From contig CAYRGZ010000002.1 of NCBI GenBank assembly GCA_964423785.1, positions 1 to 49,612 of the forward strand: a stretch of 49,612 nt of DNA, given 5' to 3'. Under the pieces are notes generated by a model that saw only the letters and a list, made by a program, of their open reading frames with translations, was not told where the DNA came from and ran no database searches. How positions within the stretch are numbered: the first letter of the stretch is position 1; every line of letters starts with the position of its first letter. A program made the position numbers and the translations under genes. The DNA comes from S012-135 sp964423785. Lineage in GTDB: Bacteria; Desulfobacterota; Desulfobulbia; Desulfobulbales; S012-135. Positions 35,201-42,924 of this stretch are shown here, piece after piece.

Positions 35201-38200
35201 TCCGGCCCGCTGCAGGTAGTTGGCCGGGTTGGGCGGTGCGTTGTGCATGGCGACTGCCGACAGACCGCCGATATCGACACCCATCTCCATGGTGGTGGAG
35301 CAAGAGAGCAGGTTGATCCTGCCGACCTTGAAGTCTCGCTCTCGCTCCGTCAGGGTGACGGCAGGGAGCTGGGCCGAATGTTCGGCGCAGCGGAAATACC
35401 TGCTGAACTCGGCTATCCGGTCATTGACGTTCACCCATATTCCCTGGCGGCGCAGCGAGGTCACCGTCTCGTCCGTCTCCAGCCATCTTTCCGCCTGTTC
35501 AGGAGAACTCTTGGCCCAGAACGGGTCGGGTAGCACCGGCATGCTTATCCGTCGACAGCGTGCGAGTTCCGGGACCGGGTTCTCTGGGAGATAGGGCGTG
35601 ACACCACGGAACGTCACCGGAAGAACCCTCCGAGTAACCGGACAGAACCATGCCTCACGCACTTGGCATATTTCCGCCTGGTCCGCCATGTTCAGGACAT
35701 ATCCCTTCTCCGTGGCAGTCAGCACGGTGCGGCAGTCCTCCCACAGCGCCCGTAGCAATTCCTCGATGGTGTGGCGCTGATCGGTATCCTCCAGATTCAG
35801 TTCCAATGCATGGGCCAGCATCCGCACCAGGCGGGACCGCCGCCTACCGGGCGTGGCCGTAGACGGCCACGTCTCGTGGATAAAGAGCTTTTCCTCTTCC
35901 CGACCCGGTGGCAGCATCACAGTGGGGCGACCTGGGTAGCCAATCCAGCGCATGGTATCTTTGCCGATGGCCACCGCTGTCTTGAATCTCACGGCAAAAT
36001 CCAGGAAGATCCGCGCCAACACACGCCATTCTTCGTCGGAGATCCGCAGCCGGGCCGCAACGTCCGGCACGCGGTCGATCTTCTTCAACCCACTGTAGTC
36101 GATGGCGAGCATGCCGTTGGTTTCCAGAGACCATTGCCGTTTCGGCCTGCGGAAGAATTCCCGCCACAGGCAAAGCTCGGCCAGTTGGTTGTTCTCCAGC
36201 CCCAAACACTGCTCTTTTAGAGTCGGAAGTAAGTGGCGATTGAAAATCGGATTGCTCAGCAACAGATCGCGAGCTTCGATCCATTGCATCCTGCCAATAG
36301 GCGATGATGCAAGTTCTGCCAATTCCTTTTTCTTCTCCTCGAGAAGATTCTGTAAGACAGGACTGCCACGTGCCAATCTCTCAAGCTCGGCAACTTCGTT
36401 TTCAAGTTTTTCTCGTTTTCCTTCGGTGTCGAGTGGTCTTTTGTTTGCCACGCCATGGTAGAGTAGACTACGGACGAAGTCCCGTTCCGCGGCCATTTGC
36501 ATCTTCACGGCAATCCTTGCCGTTCCCTGTCGGCTATCCGTAAAACTCAAAATCCTGCGGCCATCCCACGGCAGGAGATCCTTGCCCCCCATGGGAGGTA
36601 GATGGCCGAGCAGGAGCGGGATGGCGGTCTGCAGAAAGAACGGCGCCCCAAGTCGGACGGGAATCCCGAGCCGGCCGTATCGCTCCGGCTCATTGCAAAA
36701 CGGACAGTGGATGACATCACCCTCGTCTGGCCCGAGGAGATGAATGGGAACCCCGCCGCTCCTTTCTCCGCGCCAGTCGAGAACACCATCGGCAAGCAGG
36801 GTAACCCTATTCCCCTTGGGCGGGGCCACGATTATCCGCCGCAGGCCCGGACCGACCGACTTTTCGACATCGTCGCCGTTGTCATCGATACTTTCCTGGT
36901 CCACGGGGTCGAGCTCCTGCCGGAATTCGTCCTCATCGATTTCATAGACATCCGGATTGAGCCGATCCTCGCCCTCGAGCGACTGCTCCAGAACCGCCAG
37001 ATGCTCATCCCCGCAATGCCGGCACTGCATCAGCTCGAAGACGGGAAACCCGCAGGCATCACAGGATTTATGGCGTTCGAGAAAAACCTTGCCAAAGGGC
37101 CATTCCTCGTCGTCCAGTCTGGTATTCTTCCTGCCCTCACACTCGGGGTTGGCGCAGGCCCAGAGTCCGGCCAGTGTTCTCTGGAAAAGATGGCCCCGTA
37201 AGGGCAGAAAGGCCCCCTGCCCCTTTCCTCCGACAGCCTGGGTAGCCAAGTCGAGCAGTTCCAGACTACGGGACAGGGTTTCGGTCTCCCTTTTTCGAAA
37301 GATCCTCTCGGCAATCTCGGACAGGGTATGTGCTCTCCTGGCCAACGCTGTCCGCAGTTCACGCATGGCCGGCTGGCCGCAGAGCATCATGAACCGCTTC
37401 TCCGGCTCCGCCTTCCGTAGGGCACGAAGGTCCGGCACGATGCCGTTTCCTGTCCTCGTCTCTACCTCGGGCAGCTCCGGGATCTCCCGCTCTCCCATGA
37501 CAACGCTGATCCGCGAGGGGCTTACCCCGGCAATGTCGGCGAGAAACTCTCTGAGGCGGTCGGCGGCATCCTCTCCGTCGGCGATGGTTGCCGATGTGGC
37601 GATGAAATGGACATCCTCGGGCCGGCAGCCGAAACCATGCAGCACCCGGCGCAGCAGTAAGGTCAGTTCGGCAGCCTGGGAACCGATGTAGGTGTGGGCC
37701 TCGTCGATGACGATCCAGCGCAGCTTCCCCTGTGACGCATCCAGGATCGGCCGGTCATCGTTGCGGACGAGCATGTACTCCAGCATGGTGGCATTGGTCA
37801 CCAGAATGGGCGGCGGTTCGTTGCGTAGCCTCTTCCTATCCGCGACCTCGCTCTTCCATCGTGAAGCCCTGGCCTCGAGAGGGGTCTCCCCGTTGTACAG
37901 GCAATACCTGATCTTGCCGCCAAACGGCTCGGACCAGGCGGTCAGCCGATCCTTCTGGCTCTTGATCAGGGCATTGAGCGGATACAGAAACAGTGCCCGC
38001 ACCCCGACGAGTCTCTCCTGTCTCTGCTCCACTTCCCGGGCAAGGTCGTTGAGGATGGGAATGAGAAAACACTCGGTCTTGCCGGAGCCCGTGCCGCTCG
38101 ACACGAGAACGGAGCGCGGCGGCGTGACCGACAGGGCCTCCCATGTCTCCAACTGATGCCTGTATGGACGGCGATTCTCGGGAAAGACATAATCCTCGCT

Positions 38201-38476
38201 CATGCCTTCCACTTTGGTGGCTAGAGCCTTGACCAGTGACGGCTGTAAGAGGGAACCGGCAAGATCGGCGAAGGTCTTGTCCGCAGATTTCCAGCCAAAG
38301 GTGGTCTCGAAGACCAAGTCGGCCAGAAAGGAATGTTCCATCCCCGGCTGCTGCTCGAAAAGCTTTCTCAAGTGCTCGCGTAGCGGGTTGTTGCGAAAGC
38401 TCAGAATGCCAAGAGAGGCCCGGGTGGCCCCGCGGTTCAGATGCCTGACAAGGGAAGTGAAGAAAGTGTCGGTCAT
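32255..38476 (-). CDS. druE: Druantia helicase DruE (DEAH helicase with DUF1998 region)
   Basis: The 2,073-aa protein has the length and layout of DruE. An N-terminal superfamily 2 helicase has S-S-G-T-G-S-G-K-T-E (residue about 128), V-I-D-E-A-H-T-Y (about 256), A-T-S-A-T-I and, much later, Y-L-Q-R-A-G-R-A-G-R-R-G-E (about 1087). Cys clusters that could bind zinc lie near 440-490 and 1380-1410. The C-terminal DUF1998 region has T-A-S-G-G-A-G-Y-V and C-P-R-N-C-D-S-A-C-Q-A-C-L (about 1610-1660). GGAG lies about 9 nt before the ATG. DruE is the shared hallmark of Druantia anti-phage systems. The upstream gene, 25 nt away, fits DruH, giving type III. Its mechanism is not fully established; ATP-driven DNA handling is assumed. 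Confidence 0.85.
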   Translation of the reverse strand: MTDTFFTSLVRHLNRGATRASLGILSFRNNPLREHLRKLFEQQPGMEHSFLADLVFETTFGWKSADKTFADLAGSLLQPSLVKALATKVEGMSEDYVFPENRRPYRHQLETWEALSVTPPRSVLVSSGTGSGKTECFLIPILNDLAREVEQRQERLVGVRALFLYPLNALIKSQKDRLTAWSEPFGGKIRYCLYNGETPLEARASRWKSEVADRKRLRNEPPPILVTNATMLEYMLVRNDDRPILDASQGKLRWIVIDEAHTYIGSQAAELTLLLRRVLHGFGCRPEDVHFIATSATIADGEDAADRLREFLADIAGVSPSRISVVMGEREIPELPEVETRTGNGIVPDLRALRKAEPEKRFMMLCGQPAMRELRTALARRAHTLSEIAERIFRKRETETLSRSLELLDLATQAVGGKGQGAFLPLRGHLFQRTLAGLWACANPECEGRKNTRLDDEEWPFGKVFLERHKSCDACGFPVFELMQCRHCGDEHLAVLEQSLEGEDRLNPDVYEIDEDEFRQELDPVDQESIDDNGDDVEKSVGPGLRRIIVAPPKGNRVTLLADGVLDWRGERSGGVPIHLLGPDEGDVIHCPFCNEPERYGRLGIPVRLGAPFFLQTAIPLLLGHLPPMGGKDLLPWDGRRILSFTDSRQGTARIAVKMQMAAERDFVRSLLYHGVANKRPLDTEGKREKLENEVAELERLARGSPVLQNLLEEKKKELAELASSPIGRMQWIEARDLLLSNPIFNRHLLPTLKEQCLGLENNQLAELCLWREFFRRPKRQWSLETNGMLAIDYSGLKKIDRVPDVAARLRISDEEWRVLARIFLDFAVRFKTAVAIGKDTMRWIGYPGRPTVMLPPGREEEKLFIHETWPSTATPGRRRSRLVRMLAHALELNLEDTDQRHTIEELLRALWEDCRTVLTATEKGYVLNMADQAEICQVREAWFCPVTRRVLPVTFRGVTPYLPENPVPELARCRRISMPVLPDPFWAKSSPEQAERWLETDETVTSLRRQGIWVNVNDRIAEFSRYFRCAEHSAQLPAVTLTERERDFKVGRINLLSCSTTMEMGVDIGGLSAVAMHNAPPNPANYLQRAGRAGRRGEAGALSYTLCNSTPHGEAVFRNPLWPFTARLAAPRVSLHSRYIVQRHVNALVLSVFLGESAPDDLHRLTAGWFFESQDDEISAPWRRFVDWCSGPAEEHDGLRTGMRLLLRRTCLEGSSARETLDECSAMLKRAAEGWLDEVGALLKHLDNVKTPDGDSAAERAIGLQLQRFRKEYLLSELTTRGYLPGYGFPGEVVSLITTTAEELSRRRESKSREDNRMMRAGYPARDVAIAIRDYAPGTDTVLNGRVYRCGGVTLNWHIPADQEGPPELQSFRWIWRCLVCGAVGDSPVRPAICQYCGNGKQNHIKSYEYLQPSGFAVDIRHEPHNRIDVPQYIPVVDPLVSMGNAEWVTLPSVALGRCRVSSEAMIIHRTDGLYGNGYALCLRCGRADSMTPSGELPRIFTDAQGEPKPHKPLRGGKTVPGGEQDCPGSHEPWAIKRDLRLGVSRRTEVFELQLYSVTGQPVDETAAYTIGVALRRALAEKLGIVEREIGVTVAPVLDRDGHSIHSLYLHDTASGGAGYVSQAIHLLPELFERVRDNLACPRNCDSACQACLLTYGTQYHIDKLDRNHALKLVDDRFMALWGLPQSLQVFGPETRLEMEPLALALRREYQKISAHEVRIFLAGDPRLWEPISWRLVDELRSLNQAGVKIDMVIPEETLDRLEPSQLDELIALSTMVGVPHVYCPKSAPVLTEGKAKMYRAVEIGSERASVRWAASREETLVPGQEWGTGSGEGQFVRIREDRALEAVPDVWSIRKVVDLGKVDRDTMTIEIGHEMDGNLDDFGTKAWSLLLSKDEGLKRKLTVEVPLSEVAYSDRYLCSPLMALLLRNLLKALKTFSGGIVDATKVRVTTANLHSNTSRPTTYLYHNWQNNRIRRQVYNILFDWCLDFIFDDALSRRDLPHARVLTLSWPDGTGYEIRLDQGVGYWGIDGGSAPFPFHQRAEHQAECLLKTQIAIKAMSRSHATSWYVRQA

Positions 38477-38501
38477 CGTCCGGCTCCAAAAGGATCGTTC
38501 C

Positions 38502-41500
38502 TCAACACAAGGCCGTCAGTTCGAGGCAAAGGGCAAAGGCAAAGGCCATGTCGAACCAGTCGCGGTCGAAATTGCGCAATTCCTGCAATTCGAAGAGGAC
38601 ATCCTTGTCACAAGACTCTCCTCTGGCTGCGATGAACGCGGCGACGAAGGGTGCGCAGCGCACCGGGCGGTAGAATCGGCTCAAATTGTGAAAGACGAAC
38701 TCCTCTCTGAACCCTGGCCGCGTTACCCATTTCAAGATCCGACGACCCGGTGGATATTTTTCGTCAGCGTTGTGTCGGTTCTGGAATTTCCGCTCTTCTT
38801 CCCTGATGAAACCAAGGATCACGTCCGGAGCCTGCCGGGCAAGCATGAGCTCGCTGTTGTCGAGCGTCTGAGCCGGGAATAGAGTTAGAGAAAGCCAGTC
38901 ACAGACTTGACGAAAAAACGGCTGCCGGCCCGATACCCTCTCACGAAAGGCGAGAAAGTCATCACGAACATATCTCTCGCCGTCAGGTAGATCCGCAAGG
39001 GCCTGCCGCATAGCGCCGAAATAGTTTTCAGCAGACTTCTTCCAGTCCCCGACCGGGACGAGATGCCAGGAGAAGGGTAGAGCGTCGGCCAGGGACCACA
39101 CCGTATCGAAATCATCGTCGGAGCTTCTCAGAAGAGCCATGACCATGGTTTGCGGATGGCCGACCATGGCACTCAGCAGATCATAGGTGCAGGCGGGATA
39201 ACGGCGGCTCAAGGCCACGAAGGTGTCGACCCGCGGCCAGTCGGGATGATTTGGGTCGTCGGCGAGCCGCTGGAGTAGCTCGTCCATCAACCGTTGTCTG
39301 AGATCGGCGTCCGCCTGCCGGATGGCCTGCTCCAGCTCACCGCCGCCAGGGGCAGCCTCTCCGGCGACATTCCACAGCACAGGGCGAAACCGGGGCCAGT
39401 CGCCGTCCTCCCCCAGCACCAACCACGGCCCTGGTTCGAGTCGATCTGGTACTTCCCAGGAATCGCCGGTTCCGGTAAGTTCGAGAACGACCTGTTCCGC
39501 ATCCGGATCCCAGAGCCTCATCATCGATACCCGCAACCGCTGAGGCCATTCATCCCCCAGGTCACGCAGGGATTCCTCGCTCAACCGGATGATGCCTGCG
39601 TCGTAATCCGGAACAAACCATGATTCGAAGAGACCGACCCGTAGCTCGGCCAAGACATCTCCGCCCTGGCCCAGGATGCGAATACTGCCCACGGCGTCGA
39701 GGTTGCCGGTAAGGGCCAGCCAGGACTTCACATCTTCTTGAATATGGAGGAGGTCGAACTCGCCACGGCCGTATTCGTCCGCCTGGATATGTCGTTCCAG
39801 AAAGAAACCGATGGGTTCGTCATGGGACCGAACATTGGCTTCCAGGACAAAGGACCGGTTGCCCAAGGGCTGCTGGACCACGGCCTGCACGACCGCGAGC
39901 CTGGAAACGGCCACCCTCGCGCCAGGGGGTAGAGCCTTTCCTCCGAGAACGAAGGCGGCGCTGCTACCGGGAAACGGCAAGGTCAGGGTGAGAAAACGGT
40001 TCTCATCCCAGTAGAGCCGGCAGGAAAACTGCGGCATCGGCAGGGGCAGTTCGGTACGGCAGAGGAGCCGCACGCCGTCATCGCATCTTTCCACGGCAAA
40101 CTGGTAGCCTTCGATCGTTTCCGGCCGGACATCCGCCAACCGACCATCGGTCAACTTCAGGACGCCGCTGGTGATGGAATTACCGATTCTTTCCGCCTGC
40201 ACGGCGAAGGAATCGGGAACGAGTTGAATCCTACGCAAGAGAAGCAAGCGGTCGTCCCTGTCGACATACCGTATCCAGACATCTCCGGCGCAGGCATCGA
40301 GATCCGTACTCCAGTCTTCCCCCCTGGCTGGCCGCCAACTCGCCCTGGCCCCGGCAACGTCTTTGCGCAGGCCGCTTCGGCCGATGGAGACGAGACGAGG
40401 AATGCCACGATACGGCGGCGTTCCACCGAGAGAGACGGGCAAGGACAACTGCGGACCATCGAGAACCAGCTCTGCGGCCAGTTCCTCGACCGTGGAGCAT
40501 TGAAATGGCACGACGCCTACACCAGGATGTCGCCACCTTCCGCTGCCCCGCAACAAGAACACCATTCGCCCGCATTCAGTCGCTTCCCCCTTTGGCTCGG
40601 CCTCGCCGTCGAACTCCCCTGTCGGGGGTGCCAGGGCATAGACGCTTTCCGCCCTGGTCTTGACCGCCCCCTCGCCAATGAACCGCAGCTCGTTGTCATG
40701 GGCCTCGAAGAACCAGGGGAGTTCGCCAAGCTCCTGCTCGCCGGGGACGGAAAACCGATATTTCCCTTGTCCGTCACTGAGATAAAGTGCCGTGCCCGCG
40801 ACAGCGGCCCTGCCGGCAAGCCTGACGCCTCCCCTTGGCAAGATTTCACAACGGTAAACGGCTTCATCGCCTTTGCCCCTGAGAAGGGTCAGTAGGGCAA
40901 CCTGTTCCTGTATCCCGGCAGCCTGCAGAAACAGGCGCAGCCGGGGAATCTCCGTTATCTTTCTGTTGTTGCTCAGCTGCTGCAGGGCCAGGCCCGAAAT
41001 CTTTCTGGGAAGCTCGAGGCTCATCGACAGGGACCAGTGGCGGTCCCCGCGGACGAGGAGCCGCCGCCAGCGGATGTGATGGCGGGCAAGGCGTACACTC
41101 TCGTCCATCAGATTCTTGAGCAGCGCCTTGGCGATGTCGTTTTCCAACGGCAAGGGCAGCTCCATACGCCAGTCCGGCCTCTGATCATCGAGAGCGGCTA
41201 CGGGATCTTCGGTGTCCCCAACCAATTCCTGCAACTCGATGATTTTTCCTATCAGCTCGTCGCTCAACGAAAAAACGATCTCCTGCCTCAAGGAGGGGGG
41301 GAGATCGGCAGCACAGCGCCGAGCCAGAGGCAGTCTCTGCAGCACGCCGAACTTCTTTTCCTCATGATATACGTTTAGTACATTGCGAAAGAACTTCCTC
41401 AGAGATGCATTTTCCTTCTGCAGTAGCTTCAGCGGCAATCCACCCTCACAGGCAATGGTCACCAGAAACCGGCGGCTGCTTGCCGTTGTCAGCAATGGCC

Positions 41501-41822
41501 TCTTCCACCACTTCAGGCCATGCTCGACCACGGACGCAATCCAATTATGGCTGGGAACTTCCTGGCCGATTTCATTGAACACGGTTTCCCAGGCCCAACG
41601 ACCACCGTCATGACGGCGCCGCCAGGTCTCGGCAGCAAACAGACAGAACAACCGGTCGAAAACGAGACTCTGGCCTGCCCTTCCCCTGGCAAACTCCTGC
41701 CGGACCAGCTCCCTGAGTTCCAGATAATCTTTTTCCCTGATCTTGTACGCGTACAAAGGCCTGCCGTCGGGTTCTGCTGCCCTGCACGAGATGAAGAGCA
41801 CTTTGATGAGCCAGTTGTTCAT
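38502..41822 (-). CDS. druH: DruH-like large protein of Druantia type III
   Basis: The 1,106-aa protein begins at the ATG at 41822, which has GGAGG about 11 nt upstream; a frame start at 41894 has no such signal. No enzymatic motif is visible. The sequence is soluble and rich in Trp and Arg, with mixed alpha/beta character. I assign it by context and size: Druantia type III consists of just druH and druE, with a large unannotated protein directly upstream of the DUF1998 helicase (proteins labelled STY4851/ECs_5259 in enterobacteria). Assignment is by position, not by recognised motifs, so a different large partner protein is possible. It is transcribed in the same direction as the ATPase-PLD pair, 184 bp behind it. 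Confidence 0.62.
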   Translation of the reverse strand: MNNWLIKVLFISCRAAEPDGRPLYAYKIREKDYLELRELVRQEFARGRAGQSLVFDRLFCLFAAETWRRRHDGGRWAWETVFNEIGQEVPSHNWIASVVEHGLKWWKRPLLTTASSRRFLVTIACEGGLPLKLLQKENASLRKFFRNVLNVYHEEKKFGVLQRLPLARRCAADLPPSLRQEIVFSLSDELIGKIIELQELVGDTEDPVAALDDQRPDWRMELPLPLENDIAKALLKNLMDESVRLARHHIRWRRLLVRGDRHWSLSMSLELPRKISGLALQQLSNNRKITEIPRLRLFLQAAGIQEQVALLTLLRGKGDEAVYRCEILPRGGVRLAGRAAVAGTALYLSDGQGKYRFSVPGEQELGELPWFFEAHDNELRFIGEGAVKTRAESVYALAPPTGEFDGEAEPKGEATECGRMVFLLRGSGRWRHPGVGVVPFQCSTVEELAAELVLDGPQLSLPVSLGGTPPYRGIPRLVSIGRSGLRKDVAGARASWRPARGEDWSTDLDACAGDVWIRYVDRDDRLLLLRRIQLVPDSFAVQAERIGNSITSGVLKLTDGRLADVRPETIEGYQFAVERCDDGVRLLCRTELPLPMPQFSCRLYWDENRFLTLTLPFPGSSAAFVLGGKALPPGARVAVSRLAVVQAVVQQPLGNRSFVLEANVRSHDEPIGFFLERHIQADEYGRGEFDLLHIQEDVKSWLALTGNLDAVGSIRILGQGGDVLAELRVGLFESWFVPDYDAGIIRLSEESLRDLGDEWPQRLRVSMMRLWDPDAEQVVLELTGTGDSWEVPDRLEPGPWLVLGEDGDWPRFRPVLWNVAGEAAPGGGELEQAIRQADADLRQRLMDELLQRLADDPNHPDWPRVDTFVALSRRYPACTYDLLSAMVGHPQTMVMALLRSSDDDFDTVWSLADALPFSWHLVPVGDWKKSAENYFGAMRQALADLPDGERYVRDDFLAFRERVSGRQPFFRQVCDWLSLTLFPAQTLDNSELMLARQAPDVILGFIREEERKFQNRHNADEKYPPGRRILKWVTRPGFREEFVFHNLSRFYRPVRCAPFVAAFIAARGESCDKDVLFELQELRNFDRDWFDMAFAFALCLELTALC

Positions 41823-41885
41823 GCCCCCCCGCCTCCATAGCCATTGTTGGTTTCTGGTTTGGAGTCTACGCTGTTTTACTCTTGC

Positions 41886-41909
41886 TGGAGCCAAGCTCTT
41901 CTGGCTCCA
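41886..41909. repeat. Inverted repeat in the druH leader
   Basis: TGGAGCCA (41886-41893) and TGGCTCCA (41902-41909) form a perfect 8-bp inverted repeat with an 8-nt loop, inside the 184-bp gap between the PLD-like gene and druH. It lacks a T run, so it could be an operator, an attenuator-like hairpin or a processing site between two parts of one transcript. Confidence 0.5.
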
Positions 41910-42006
41910 CAGAGCCGGACATCAAACTGGCGGCGTAACCCACGAAATTATCCACCTATCCACCTTATTCCGGCCGCCAAACTGTCCAACGATAGGGGGC
42001 CCACCT

Positions 42007-42924
42007 CTATGGACGTTCGGTCCGTCTCCCGATCAGGAGCATCGGTTCTGCAGCTGGATCGAACTCGGTCGTCGCAGGGTCGTATTGTCGGCAGCGAGTC
42101 TCGTATTGTTTCTTGTCGAGGAGCATGATGTCGTCGCTCTCGCCGTCGTGACCGGAGTCGAGACCGTGGAGAAAGGTGACTCCTCCGAGGTCGGTCAGAA
42201 TGTAACGGTTGTGGAGTCGTTGTCCGTTGGGGCGCTCCCGCCAACGGAAGAGGGTCACCCGGAGGCCCTTGGGGATCGCCTTCTCGTAAGAATCTCGCAG
42301 CCATTCGCTTGAGGCGCCGTCGTCCCCGGTATGTATCTCGATGGCATCCGGTGGTCCCACCGGCCGCTCTGCCGCCAGCAGCCTCAGGAAGGCGCTCAAG
42401 GAGCTCCTGTGCCGGGTCTTGGCCAGCACGAAATAGGGATCGACGAACTTCACCCACCGGCAGCGGCCGAGGAGCATTGCCAGTGCCTCGGCCATCTCCT
42501 GGGCGTTGCGGACGACGACCTTGCCGTGAGGCGTGTCCCATCCAGGACATGGCGAAATGGCTATGTCGTCTTCCTGCAGGATCGCCTCGTCGTCGTTTGG
42601 ATTGGCTCGAGCGAGGATCCTTCTGAAGGGATGGCGCTCGTGCTCGATGACGGCGTTCGAGAGCCACTCCTTGGAGTCGTCCCAGTGATAGTTCTTGCGC
42701 TTCACGGATGCCTCTTTCATTCTGGCCAGGAGTTCCTCGAGTCTCTTGCGCTCCATGTCGTCCGTGCTCTCGAACGCCGTCCAGACCATTCGTACCCAAT
42801 GTCTTGGATAGCGGGAGACGACTCGTCCCTTGCCAATGCCGAATGCGTCGATGAAGAACCGGCAGTCGCGAACGTTCCCCCACTTCGCGACCATTTCCGG
42901 CTCGAGGGCATACTCGTAGATCAT
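42007..42924 (-). CDS. Phospholipase-D-like putative nuclease paired with ATPase
   Basis: The 305-aa protein starts in an ATGA overlap with the ATPase stop, with AAGGAG about 8 nt upstream. The C-terminal half resembles PLD-superfamily folds of the MIT-C type. W-V-K-F-V-D-P-Y-F opens a strand, an I-E-I-H-T-G-D-D strand follows, and L-H-N-R-Y-I-L-T-D provides an H-x-R-x4-D version of the H-K-D motif (residues about 238-245), then G-G-V-T-F-L-H-G-L-D. The Lys of HKD is Arg and only one such motif is evident, so a dimeric or divergent active site is implied. The N-terminal half is unassigned. It is presumably the effector controlled by the ATPase. Confidence 0.65.
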   Translation of the reverse strand: MIYEYALEPEMVAKWGNVRDCRFFIDAFGIGKGRVVSRYPRHWVRMVWTAFESTDDMERKRLEELLARMKEASVKRKNYHWDDSKEWLSNAVIEHERHPFRRILARANPNDDEAILQEDDIAISPCPGWDTPHGKVVVRNAQEMAEALAMLLGRCRWVKFVDPYFVLAKTRHRSSLSAFLRLLAAERPVGPPDAIEIHTGDDGASSEWLRDSYEKAIPKGLRVTLFRWRERPNGQRLHNRYILTDLGGVTFLHGLDSGHDGESDDIMLLDKKQYETRCRQYDPATTEFDPAAEPMLLIGRRTERP